A stretch of DNA of 52,875 nucleotides from Funneliformis mosseae (taxonomy: Eukaryota > Glomeromycota > Glomeromycetes > Glomerales > Glomeraceae): positions 1 through 52,875 of the forward strand of contig CAJVPP010000071.1 of assembly GCA_910592005.1 (NCBI GenBank). Reading direction: 5' to 3'. The notes beneath the pieces were generated by a model. That model was not told where the DNA came from, made no database searches, and saw only the letters and a program-made list of their open reading frames with translations. This document shows positions 1 through 11,386 of this stretch, piece after piece. The position numbers and the translations under genes are program-made. How positions within the stretch are numbered: position 1 is the stretch's first letter; each line of letters opens with the position of its first letter.

Positions 1-289
1 AGAATCAATTTTTCTATTTTTATATTATTAGTTTAAAATGTAATATTAGACTATTAAATATGAAAATCAATATTACATATGTTTATTTGTCTCTTATTTT
101 TTGTAAAACTCAATATTTATTAGTATATATTTATTTTATTGCTAATATATTGCAATTATTTTATAATATGAATTTAAAATAAACTTATTTTAAACTTGCA
201 AATAATCTCTTACCTAGTTTTATTATATATTTATATTTTTAAGTGATTTTAGAATCAATTTTTTTATTTTTCTATTATTTTATTTATTA
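1..289. other. AT-rich flank with a short direct repeat
   Basis: No gene is visible. The 13-base string agaatcaattttt occurs at position 1 and again near 251, followed both times by T-rich sequence, so the stretch may hold two related repeat ends or the degraded upstream part of the LINE that follows. Confidence 0.3.
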
Positions 290-3200
290 TCTTTATAGGA
301 AAAATAATGTCTTCACTATATAGTAATACTGATTTTTATAATATTCTCATTAGTATTGATTAGGGTGAGGTCATTTTTTCACTTCTTTGGATTATCTATT
401 ATAATCTTCTCCTCTCTCATATACAGAAATCTAATTTAGACTATACATTAAATGTTTTATAGTCACCAAATATTAACAAAATAAAAACAAATAATATTTT
501 AACCTTCATACCTAACTCAGCATATATGGATGATACAATTTAGATTACTGATAGTTACTTTAAACTAAAAAATATTTTAACATAGTGCAGTCCTTCTTTG
601 ATCTTAATTTAATGTAAGTTAATTTAAAAAAATTCTTCATAGTCACCTCTGAAGCAACCACTAATGATATTTTATTTTACAGTACTTATTTGAATAGTCT
701 AGTAACTATATTAACTAAGAAGCTTAATAAATCAACTAGATATTTAAATGTTTAGATTTGGTTTTTTATAACAAAAAATTTGTAAAATAACAACTAATAA
801 ATGAGATTATTGACTTTATTTTAAAACTTAATAATAAACCTATGATGAATAAACAGTTGAGATATCTCTACAACTAAGTTCTTATTTTTCAACTTAAATA
901 CTGCTTTTAACTAATTGTTTTTTCATACTTTGCTCTATTTTCATGCATTCGTATATTTATCAAATATAAACTTAAATTTAACAAATATACTTCTAATAGC
1001 ACACTTCTTAATAAGTTATTATTTGAATTTAATAACTTAGCTTCTAATATGTTGCATTCTAAATTACAGTACTTTACTTTAATAATTAATAGAGATGCTT
1101 CAAGATCATTGCTATTTCTGACTACTAAAATTTATCTCAAACAACTTTAAACTTTTTCAGATTATTAGATGATCCTATTAATTATTGACCAGTATAACTA
1201 AAAAATTTGAGACATAATAATTACTTTTGTAATATGCTTACCTTTATCTTTAAGCCTCTTTCTTAATGTAAAGAACTATTTTCATTTCTCTTGATTTTTA
1301 TATCTAAGGAGATTCCATCTCTTTTAACTTTCTAATTCTATGGAAGAAGAAATGGATCCCTTTACTAAAAAGATATAGAGCTTTATTTCTTGACCAATTT
1401 GTCACTTAAGGAAATTTCTTAATGAAATATTATAATCTTTCTTTCAAAACTAGTAATCCTAATAGAAGAGCTATTTCAGTTTATTGCTTTATAAAAAATT
1501 ATTCTTTTAAATTCTGTACATTCAAACTGTCTTAAACCTGAATAATGTATTAATGATTTTACTCTTAAGGTTATATTACTGCTTTCACTTTTGATAATGA
1601 GAAAAAATTTCCTTAAATAGTTCTATAGAACAAAATTATTATAATCTATCTTATCCTAGTTAAGGCATTATTAGAAAAGCTATCAGATCTTATTTTGTTT
1701 TTAACAAAGTTATTATATAATATTATATCAATAACTTGAACTTCAATCATAATTTTAAATTAGTATCCAAAAATAGAATCTATTTATTCTATATTCAGGA
1801 TGTTCTTTTAACTTACTGAAGTCTATTTTTAGCTTTAATGCATTAGTCTCTGCTTAACCTTGTGGTAACATCATTAATGATGACCTTTCTCAAATAATAA
1901 AAGTCACATATTTTCCTTTATTAATAACAATAAACTATACCTTTTCAAAAGAAACATTTAGTTTATTATTGATCAAGCAAAATAATACTATTTGATAGTA
2001 CATCTTCCTACTGTCATATCAAATAATCTCATTCTCAGTGCTTCACCTTTTATTATCATCTCTAATTTATTATTAAATAATAGTATTAGTTCAATATTAC
2101 TGAAATTTTACTAAATTCTTTAAAATAAATGATCTTTTATATTTTACACAGACAGTTTTCACAAAATTATTTCTTTACCTTTTGCATTACATATACTGTA
2201 TTTAAGTTCTGCATTTTGTCTGATACATGATTTTTTTAACATAGAATTTTCTACTGCTATTTTTGCTATCTGAGCTAACATTACCAATTCTAAAATTTTT
2301 ATTCTCCTTCTAGTCCTTTTAATTAGTCCTTCAATCTCATCAATTTCAATTTATAAAGATAGCTTAACTCTTATTTACACATATAATTATATAGTTAGAA
2401 CAAATACATTTTAATATCCTTCACTTATGTTCAAATTCACTTTTATATTTTCTGGTCTATTATTTTTAAAATTATCAAGGAATAACAAATTACCATTTCA
2501 CTTTTTAAAGTTGCTGCTTACTCTAATGATCTATATAATAATAAGGCTAACCAGTTAGCAAAATTTTCCCTTCTTTCTCTTCTTTTAAATCTATCCTTAA
2601 ATCATATCCTTTTCATTAATTATATATTTAAATTTAATAATATGCTTATATACTATTCTTTACACTCTTTTTTAAAAGATTATACTAATACTAAACATTT
2701 TTCTAATTATTATCATCTCAAATGAAATACTAAATATCAATATTTACAAGTAAATTAAATTTTGACTTTTCAAATTATTCAAACTAGATTTGCATCTATT
2801 ACATCATTTAATAAAACAAGAAGTTATTGTAGAAAACTCAAATTTCTTCTTAAGTAATTTTTAATAGTTTAATTTATAAAAGCCACACAACTCCAATTAT
2901 ATTTAATCTTCTGGAAATATTACTATTATAATAATTATAATAAAGATTTTAATCACTTTTGGCTTAGTCTTAACATTAAATAATATATACGATCTTTGAT
3001 TTCTAAATCTATTACTCACTTAAAATTAAAATTATTCATTTGCATTTCAAAATATGAATTTAATGACAATATTAATAGTCTTTTAAATCCTTTATATTCA
3101 ATTTGATCACTATAAATAAATCCTTATAATTTCTTTTTTATTGATTTTATCAAAAGTGTTATTCCTACTATTTTATTATCAATCTTAATAATATTCACCA

Positions 3201-3600
3201 AATCATTCTCCACTACTTTATTTATCCTTTCCTTTTTATTTTTAATTAAGCCTATAACAATATATAGAAAACTAGATGTGATTTAACATCTGTTAAAGAA
3301 AGATCATTACATATAACCAAGTGATAAAAGAAGAGCAATTTTGCTTCATCTAATATTAACTTTTCTATCAAAAGTTTCTCTAACACATTATATCTAATAA
3401 TATAGATATTTTAGATTATTTCACCTTTATTAATAACTCTTACAAATATGGTTATTATTGGCCCTTCTTCTTAGACTAGTGATAATCAGTTATTTTTACG
3501 GTTCCTTTCTTTCAATTTAATTTTGATAATTATTTAGTTAATTTTTACAATTAAAATTAGACAAACAACCAGTTAGTCTAGTAAGAGCTAGTTCTCTAGT
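290..3600 (+). pseudogene. Degenerate LINE: reverse transcriptase plus RNase H
   Basis: This is the fossil ORF2 of a non-LTR retrotransposon, readable only in pieces. At 353-430 a frame reads SID*GEVIFSLLWIIYYN, the RT motif with the expected Q replaced by TAG. At 520-560 a frame reads AYMDDTI*ITDS, the catalytic YMDD motif with TAG where a Trp codon is expected. Near 730 the text TRYLNV*IW fits the following RT segment. RNase H appears as YTDS (Asp at 2151), a YKDSLTLI segment near 2360, and KVAAYSNDLYNNKANQLAK (about 2507-2563). The distance between the DQG and YMDD motifs is short and they lie in different frames, so deletions and frameshifts are present. The family assignment rests on these motifs; the outer borders are guesses. 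Confidence 0.8.
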
Positions 3601-5850
3601 GATGAATATTAAACAGCAATTTTTATTTTTCTACTTTTATATTTGTCTTAGAATTTTTATGTATTTTATACTGAATCTGATTTTTTATAATAAAATATTG
3701 TATCACATATTTTTAAAAAAATAATTATAAGAAAATAAAATTTAATTTATTGGATTTATCTCATTAAGATCTACTAAATGTTTATATTTTTATATTTTTT
3801 AAGATTAATAGATAGCAAGATATATAAGTTTAAAATTTTAATTTTTTTTATAATAATTTATTATATATTTATCTTTAAAATATCACCAATTAATTACTTT
3901 TTTTTTAAATTTTTACTTAGAAAATATTATAAAATTTATTATAAAAATATTAATTTTTAAATAAATTATTTTAAAAATATTTAAAATATTATAAATAATT
4001 TTAATTATTAAATAAAATTGCAGGCAAATTTGCCTGCAAAACACTTGAAGGGATACTGTAATACTACACGAATTATTAAAAGTTTTTATACTAAATTTTT
4101 TTTTCAAAAACTTTTTTCATATACTATACATAAGAATAATATAAACTCATATAAACAGTATACACACATGGTAGTTTTGATAAAAAAAAGTATAAAATTA
4201 GCTTATTATTATTAAAATAGTTAGTTTGTTATATATTATTTTAATATATAAATTTTTAGAATCAGAAAGTATTGAGAGGAATAATTAAGAATCAAGTTTA
4301 AGTTAATGGTTTTTTAGGAAATTTGAAGAAAATTAGAAAATTATAATAAATAATATCTTTAATAAAAATAACCTTTAATTATATAAATCTTTACCTATAT
4401 TTCTTGAGAAATTAATAATTATAAACTGAAAGAAATAATATAGCTCATCTTAATTCTAAGTAAGCTTATTAACTTATATTTTACTATTTGATATCTTTAA
4501 ATCGTTAAATATTATGAGTAAATAAACTAAGTAAAAAATCAAGTGTAATATCACTAAAAATATAAAGTTAAATTAAAGTGTATTATTTAAAATAATATAT
4601 TGCTTAAATAAAAATTTATGTTAAAATAAAAATATATTAGTTTAAAATATATTATTAAAAAATAAATAGTTAAATTAAATTTATGATCATATTTTATGCT
4701 ATATTACAAATATTTAATTTATATTCAAAAAAAATTTTCAAAAGAAGTGTTTTGTTTTTTAAATATTTTATAATTACTATAAATTTTTATTATATTACAT
4801 TTAATTCTAAACTTTATTAGCTATAATTTTAGATTTTATCTACATAATTATTATTTATTTTATTATCATTGTTATATTTGATCCTCAAATTTCATTGTAT
4901 ATATATATAATATAACAAATAAATATTAAAAATAAAATTTAAAATTTAAAAAAGAGCATAGTCTTAATTGTATTTTATAATTCTTCATTACGTTTCAGAC
5001 AATAATTAAATTTTTTTTAAAATTTTTTTAAATATTTTATTATATTATTTGAAATATTTAAATCACCTAGAAATTATATGGTTAAATTTAGACTAGTTTG
5101 ATATTATTTATAATCAATTAGTCATATTTCTAATTGTTTAAATCATCACTGATTAGTTTTAAATAAATAAAATAATCAGTACCAATTCAAAACTTAAATA
5201 TAATTATAAATTAGCCTAAAATTAGTCTCAATTCAGCATCAATTTATATCAATTTAGAATTTAAATTCAATTAATTCAATTATAAATTAATATAAAATAC
5301 TACTGATTGTTTCAATTAAACAACTAATTCAAGATCAATTTAGAATTTAAATTCAATTATAAATTAATCTAAAATATCACTGATTAATTCTAATTAGATA
5401 AATAATCAGTAAAATTTTTTAGTAATATAATGAGTATTATTAATATTTATATGATTATAATACTAAATGTTTTAATAGGTACTATTTCTAATTTATAAAA
5501 TAAATCAAAATGGTTATTTCACTAATTATGAGTAATAGGTTTAATTTCATTTTTATCTATAAAATTAAAAAGAAATTAAAGATTAAAAAAGAAAATTAAT
5601 AACAAATAGTAATTATATTTAATTTTATAAATATATATTAATTTATTTTTTGAATGCTTTTTTTATTATTAGAAAGAATTTTATTATAAAAAACTTATTA
5701 AAAACTTATTAATAAATTTTTATTAATTTTAATAAATACTATTAATTTTATTAATTAAATCTATATAATAAATAAGTAATTATTATTGGTCATGTTGTAG
5801 ATGATAATTGATTATATATTAGAATTACTACTTTATTATATGATTAAAGG
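3601..5850. other. Very AT-rich intergenic DNA without genes
   Basis: The short open frames at 3778-4215 consist mainly of Phe, Ile, Lys, Asn and Tyr codons and have no recognisable motif; I read them as chance openings in AT-rich DNA. Near 5145-5410 several loosely repeated strings containing ctgattagtt, aattcaattataaatta and ataatcagt suggest a decayed repeat, but I cannot define borders. Confidence 0.5.
4018..4039. repeat. Perfect 22-bp palindrome
   Basis: The arm TTGCAGGCAAA is followed directly by its exact reverse complement, with no spacer. It is one of the few GC-richer spots in several kilobases of AT-rich DNA, so it stands out from chance A/T symmetry. It could be a protein-binding dyad or the junction of two inverted element ends. 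Confidence 0.75.
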
Positions 5851-6017
5851 TCACATGGGAGGATTTCTAGGAAAATCAGGTTCCGAAAAATTTTTGACTA
5901 AAATTTAGAGCTTAATGCATTTTAATCTAATAATATCAAAAACTAAAATGCAATAAAAATCTCAATTTTATTAAAAAATTCCCAGAATCTGATTTTCCTA
6001 GCAATCAATCCACATGA
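5851..6017. mobile_element. Foldback MITE-like element with ~70-bp inverted arms
   Basis: The left arm begins tcacatgggaggatttctag and continues gaaaatcagg. The reverse complement of the right end begins tcatgtggattgattgctag and continues gaaaatcaga. The arms can be followed for about 70 bases, through the aatgcatttt and aaaatgcaat strings, leaving almost no unique centre. No coding capacity is present. I could not identify a convincing target-site duplication, so the superfamily is unknown. Confidence 0.7.
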
Positions 6018-6892
6018 TATAATAACATTTTATGTGTAAATCAATTATTATTTAAACATGATTGATAATAAGATTATTGAATATATATGATATAAGCATT
6101 GATCTTTTTTATATAAATATTATTGATTACTTAAACTTTTTCTCTTATTTCTTATATTTTTTTACAAACTTTTAAATTTTTTTTACTTTTTCAAAAAATT
6201 TTATAAAGAAATTATAAACTTTATAAAAGCTTCTCAATTTTTAATACATGAGAAAAATTAATGAATTACAACAATATCACTAGTTTTAAATATTGAAAAA
6301 AATACTACAAAGTGATTTTGAGTTGTTGAAAGATTTAATAAAAGTTATGATATATAATAATTCACTTATATCTACTATTCAAGAAATATAAATTTCTATA
6401 GCTCAAACTCAAACTTAAGCTTCTGCAACACAAAATATTTAAAATTCAAGTTAAGTTAATATATCAAAAATATAAAGACTTATGTAATAGTACCTTTTAT
6501 ACCATTTTATCACTCTAATTTCCTAATGATTACTTCTTATAATAAAAATTGAAAGCATTTATTTAGTACTAATAACTGAAATTCATTAATAATAATATTA
6601 TAATTAAATTTTCATCTATTATTTCTTTATAAAGTTATAACTTAAATATTAATCTAAAACTAACATAATTATAAATAATATGATTACTTATTATAAAGTG
6701 ATTAAAATTAGTATATTCAATAATAAAATAATTAAACTTTGTGTATTCTAATAATAAATAAATAGAATTTGTATATTTAAATGAAGTTAATTTATTTTAA
6801 TATAAAAGTAATCAATAATATTTATGAAAAAGGATCATGTTCACATAAGATGTATATAATAATTAAATGACATTAAATGTATAATAGATATA

Positions 6893-7062
6893 CAGTCAAC
6901 TCTTGATATAGCAAACTCTTGATATAACAAATTTTTTGAATAAATATAATGAAAATGCTCTTATTATAGCGAATTGGCTAATCAAATCTCTTAAAATCTT
7001 CACTATAGTCTTATAGTGAAGTTGAGGTCTAGGACAGAGTTCATTATAACAAGAGTTGACTG
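6893..7062. mobile_element. Pogo/Tigger-like MITE with TA target duplication
   Basis: A 170-bp element lies between TA (6891-6892) and TA (7063-7064). It starts CAGTCAACTCTTGATATAGC and the reverse complement of its end starts CAGTCAACTCTTGTTATAAT. Inside are repeated strings like ctcttgatataacaaa. A TA duplication, a CAGT start and tandem TATAAC-type subterminal motifs are usual for pogo/Tigger members of the Tc1-mariner group. No transposase is encoded, so it would be non-autonomous. Confidence 0.8.
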
Positions 7063-7064
7063 TA

Positions 7065-7610
7065 GTTAGATAAGGTTTTGAATATAGGAAAATGTATTCA
7101 AAACCTGTTAAAACTTTTTAAAATTATTCAATTTCCTAATATTAGATTAGAACAATAATTAATTATTAATCAAATTATATATTATAATATTATAATCATA
7201 TGAGATCTTTGTAGTAAAAAGAAGTAAAACTGCCAGAAAAAATCAATTTTGATTTTTATATGCCAAATATGATTGTTAAGCTAAATTATATTCAGATTTG
7301 ACATTATCTTACTTTTTCTGACAATTTTCCCTTTTCTATAGCAAAAATCCCACATATAATTTCATATTTTGAAGTAAATATTATAAAAAATATTAAATAA
7401 CATTTTATTTTTAAAATTAATATACTTTTAAAAAGCAAAAAAATTCTATTCTAATAACTATATAAAACATATATATATATATATATTTTTAAAAAAAGAA
7501 AAGAATATTCTAATTAAAATTAAGTTTTATATTAATATTAAATCAAATTTGATTAACGTTTTGCAAGCTATTCATTATATTAAAAAGATAATATTTTTTA
7601 ATAAAATAAA
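7065..7610. other. Intergenic, AT-rich, with an (AT)n run
   Basis: No gene is seen. A short (AT)n microsatellite lies near 7470-7488. The stretch lies downstream of the minus-strand kinase gene and should contain its 3' untranslated region and polyadenylation site, which cannot be located from sequence alone. Confidence 0.5.
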
Positions 7611-8824
7611 TTAAAACATATAATCATCGCAAGAAGTTTGAGGAAAAAAGTAAACCTGAGAGCAATAATTGGTTTTTATCATATGATTTACTATTATTTC
7701 TCTTGATATCGTCTCTGAAATGTTGTTTAATGTTTGCGATTTATGGAAATTTTCCTTGTTTGATGAAACCCAATCTACTTCTGCATTCCAAAATTCTTCT
7801 GAATCAAACCTTTCGATAATCTTTTTAACATCTTCTGCAGTTGGCCTGTTTAATGGATTGGAGTCCCAGCACCTTTCCATTAAATCTATATAATAACTTG
7901 GAATATTTTCAGGAATTTTAGGACGTTCACCTAAACAAATTTTCAAGGCAAGTTCAAAATCGTGTGCTATATTATAAAATGGGGGAATTCCTGTTATAAT
8001 TTCCCACATTATCATAGAAAAACTATAAATATCACTCGCAGGAGTATAAGGAGATCCTCTTAATACTTCGGGTGCTGTGTAAGGTAAAACACCGTAAATA
8101 CTATCGCTATTATTTGTAGAAAGTTGATGATAATTTTTGGGTTTGCACAATCCCAAATCGCTAATATAATTTGAAGTAGGGTTACTGTTTATTAAAATAT
8201 TACCGTCATGAAGGTCACAATGAACGAAACCTGATTGGTGTATTGCGTCAAGTCCAGTGATAATATTACATAACAACTCGACTTTTTTATCCCATGAAAA
8301 AGTGGCTATATTAGGTAAACTTTCTCTTAAGCTTCCTTTGTTTGCATATTTCATTACCATGTTATATTCTAAATCATCTGGATTCCGAGTGATTCCATAT
8401 AATTGAATAAGATTAGAATGTGATCTTTTATAACAATCATGATGATATTTCCACTATGATAAAATAATTTAAACGTAATTAATGTTTAATCAAGATGAAA
8501 TTTGTATTAGAATTAATATCGTACCTCTTTTAAAGATTCATACAAATTTGAAGGATTATTAAAACTTTTAAGAATGACATCGGTTTTTTTATTCGACCTT
8601 TCCCCTTGTTTTTTAGAATGATTCCAATTAACTATTGGTCCATCCAACCATATGGCTTTATGAATAGTACTAAATCCACCTTTGGTAAGGTAATTTACTT
8701 TTACTAATCTATCGTAAGGTATCAATTCTAAAAATTCTCGTTCATCCTTAGCATTTTGTTGTGCATTTAGAATAAATTCGGTAATATCTTCATCTTCATT
8801 AGACAAAACTTGTTGACTAGTCAT
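7611..8824 (-). CDS. TKL-type protein kinase, two exons
   Basis: The product is a predicted Ser/Thr or dual-specificity kinase of 380 aa. Exon 1 is 8824-8525 and exon 2 is 8453-7611; the 71-nt intron (8524-8454) starts GTACGA and ends ATAG, and joining in phase 0 restores the C-helix region. Visible motifs are a glycine loop TKGGFSTI (aa 47-54), a VILK lysine (K86), the catalytic loop HCDLHDGN (178-185, Cys in place of the usual Arg of HRD), a DLG in place of DFG (199-201), TAPE (226-229) and a PASDIYSFSMIMWE segment for the F helix. About 100 residues follow with no known domain. The catalytic Lys and Asp residues are all present, so it is probably active. Such kinases form very large families in Glomeromycotina; the substrate is unknown. 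The start is the first Met of exon 1. Confidence 0.92.
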
Positions 8825-9660
8825 GATTATATCTTATAAGCTTCAATGATATAAAATTACAAATACTATATGTTAAAGTTAGAACGGGAAAGATTTTCAT
8901 TATAAAATAATAACATGATACTCACCTTTTTTTTTCTTCGTAAAATTTTTGGTGTAAAAACACGGATAATTAAGATCCAAAAATAGATTCTAAATACTTT
9001 TTTTTTGTTAATGTTAATCCTGGATTAATTTTTAAAACCTTTTAAACAAAATTCCTTGATCCCAATGTTAATCCATTTTGTTTTAGGATTTAAACAATGC
9101 TTTGATTGTGTTACAGATCAAATAAATTCAACATTCAAAAAAATTTTAACAAAGTAAGTTGTATCTTAATCAAATCAAATTAAATTTGCAGAAAAAAAAT
9201 TTATGAAGTAAAAAAGTGAATACTTTATATTCATATTTGTATAAGGTGTAAAATACACCAACCAATAAGAGGATCCTTTTTTCGTTAAGTCTCGAAATTT
9301 CGTAAAAAATACGGCAAGATTTTTCTATTAAAAAAAAAGGAAAGAGAAAAATGTTAGTTATTTGTTACTTAGTTTAAATTGCTGAGGATGAATAAAATAA
9401 TTACGAGTAATTTGCTTTGGATAGTATATCTCGCTTCATATAATTTTATGTCTACCCTCTCCTGGTAATAATATTATTATATTAATTGCTTTATCTAGTA
9501 GTAATATAAAAATATATGTAATTACCCTTAAAATTCATGAATTCATATTTATTCAATTGCAAATTTAGTGATTTTAGAACCGAAAAAGAAATTGGAAAAA
9601 AGTGATGAAAATTCCAAAAAGAAAGAATTTTTTTAATTCCAAATTAAACGAATTTAATAG
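8825..9660. other. Intergenic region upstream of the kinase
   Basis: The stretch must contain the kinase promoter. I see a CCAACCAAT string near 9258 but cannot tie it to a start site. The sequence is somewhat richer in C and G than the transposon blocks. A fragment at 9577-9600 could be an upstream exon of the possible gene that ends at 9816. Confidence 0.35.
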
Positions 9661-9816
9661 TTCATTGACGAAGAGGAGAATCCATATCGTTCGATAATAC
9701 CGAATCACGCCAAAACAACTATGCGTGGAAAAAAACATTATGTGACGAGCGAGAAACAAAAAAAATTGGCTTCTTCAAGAGCGCATAAAATAGCGAACAA
9801 ATCCAAAAAGGTCTAA
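9661..9816 (+). CDS. Possible 3' exon of a small basic protein
   Basis: An open frame reads FIDEEENPYRSIIPNHAKT, then TMRGKKHYVTSEKQ and a Lys/Arg/Ser-rich end, closing with TAA at 9814-9816. It is preceded by AATAG, a possible acceptor. A phase-compatible upstream piece (NRKRNWKK, about 9577-9600, with an AG before it and a GTGATG donor after it) can be joined across a 60-nt intron, but I could not connect it to a convincing start codon. The unusually high number of CG dinucleotides for this window supports a real, once-translated exon. I do not recognise the family; the composition suggests a nucleic-acid or ribosome-associated protein. It could equally be a gene remnant. Confidence 0.35.
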   Translation, partial: FIDEEENPYRSIIPNHAKTTMRGKKHYVTSEKQKKLASSRAHKIANKSKKV

Positions 9817-11101
9817 ATTTTCCTTCTAAACTATATCCAAACCAATAATTTCTTTTCGTGTCTTACCATAAGTTTCTTCATCAACTTGTCTTTGGCAAGT
9901 TCCATTTATAGGATAAAATAATTAAAGTTTGACAATTGGAAACATATATTGGTCACTTTCAAATCTTTCAAATAAAATTTATATTTATTTTTTCAATTGG
10001 GTAAAATGAACAGTTTTTTTTTTATCAAAACTTTTTTATACGTGATACTTTTTTAAAAAATCAATTTTTTTTGATCGGCAAAACAATTCTTAATTTGGTT
10101 GTATTGAATGTAGCGATACTTTATTTAAGAACAAAATTGAAATTTTACATATGGCGTTGCCTCTTTTAGAATAGGTAATGTGCGTCATTGTACATTCTAC
10201 ATCCCAGCCTTTTGAGACCGTCCCAATGTTTCAATGTTCCCATTAAAAATTCTGTAAATCAGATTGGGCCTTTTCGAATTGATTTTTTCTCATTAATTGT
10301 TACAATAAAAAAAAAAAAAAATCAAAATTTAACGGTTTGAATATACTCATTTGATATCGAATTTTAACTTAAGATACTATTAAGTAAACTTCAATTACGA
10401 TTATATTGAGGAAAATTTGGTTTCTTTCAAAGAGTTGGATCTCTTTCAAAACATTTTCGTAAATGCATATGGGCCGATCTGTCTCACTTCAATTATATCA
10501 CCTGTGGGCTGTCGATCATTGTCACATTTATCCATAGCTTAAGTCCGTTTAAAAAAATTTCGTTAAAAGAATTCAAAAAGAAAAATTTTTATAATTTTAA
10601 CCACACAAATTTCATAATAAATAGAATTATTTTATAAACCACTTGAAAAGAACCATTATATCTGTTTTTATAAAGTAAAATTGTTCAAAATGAATTACAG
10701 AAGAATGAGAAATCACGAAAACTATAAATAAATGTTATAATATGCTCAAAAATTATTATCCAAGCTTCCTATGATCCAATTTAAATAATTTTTAATGCTC
10801 TAAGAGGACAAACAAGACTCTTTCTAATAATACTAAAATTGTCTAAACTCTGCATGTTTATCTATAGCTATATCCCTTTAAAGATATCTCATCATGGTAG
10901 TAAATAAAATAAAACAAAAACGTCCTATAAAACCTGTAATAAAATAAATAAGAATTAAAATTATAATAATAAAAAGATTTTTTTTAGAACCTTTCAATGC
11001 TATCTAAAAAATATATAGGAAACATATTATTTTCATTTTTATTTCTAACGTAATAAGAGTTATTTTTGCCATTTTACCAAATAACCTTTCTAATATTTAA
11101 A
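9817..11101. other. Intergenic region, no gene recognised
   Basis: A GC-richer patch lies at about 10145-10240. At 10465-10487 the string catatgggccgatctgtctc matches, in inverted orientation and with one mismatch, the region 11274-11295 inside the minus-strand frame next to MDN1. No RNA gene or complete ORF is visible. Confidence 0.4.
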
Positions 11102-11320
11102 TTAAATAATTTTACAATACCACTTACTATTTCCAAACCAATTACCGACAGGTTTTAACATTACGAAAGTCTTTGACAATTGGCTTAAAAGCGAAATCAA
11201 AAATATATCATCATTATTTTCACTATTTTCGTATATTGACATGTCACATTTATCACTTTTATTAATTAGTGATGTGAGACAAATCGGCCCATATGAATCG
11301 AATTCTAATTGGTAGATCAA
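11102..11320 (-). pseudogene. Unrecognised 72-codon frame beside MDN1
   Basis: A minus-strand open frame begins MIYQLEFDSYGPICLTSLI and ends at 11102. It faces away from MDN1, whose start codon is only 66 bases away. Its first part (YGPICLTS) is echoed by a second inverted fragment at about 10465-10487, which argues for a duplicated and broken gene piece rather than a complete gene. No domain is recognised. It may also simply lie in the MDN1 promoter. Confidence 0.25.
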
Positions 11321-11340
11321 ACATATAAATTGATTGAAAT

Positions 11341-11360
11341 TTTTTTTTTTTTTTTTGCAG
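11341..11360 (+). other. Probable 3' splice site of a 5'-UTR intron of MDN1
   Basis: A long T tract runs straight into TGCAG ending at 11360, a strong polypyrimidine tract plus acceptor, 26 bases before the MDN1 ATG at 11387. The matching donor is not identifiable. The alternative is a plain poly-T promoter element. Confidence 0.45.
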
Positions 11361-11386
11361 CCTCTGATATCAAATTTGCTTGAATT

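Noticed and set aside
3778..4215. Three overlapping short frames as genes
   Set aside because: Composition is almost only Phe, Ile, Lys, Asn and Tyr in AT-rich DNA; no start context, introns or motifs.
7470..7488. (AT)n run as a functional element
   Set aside because: Ordinary microsatellite in AT-rich DNA; similar runs occur throughout the window.
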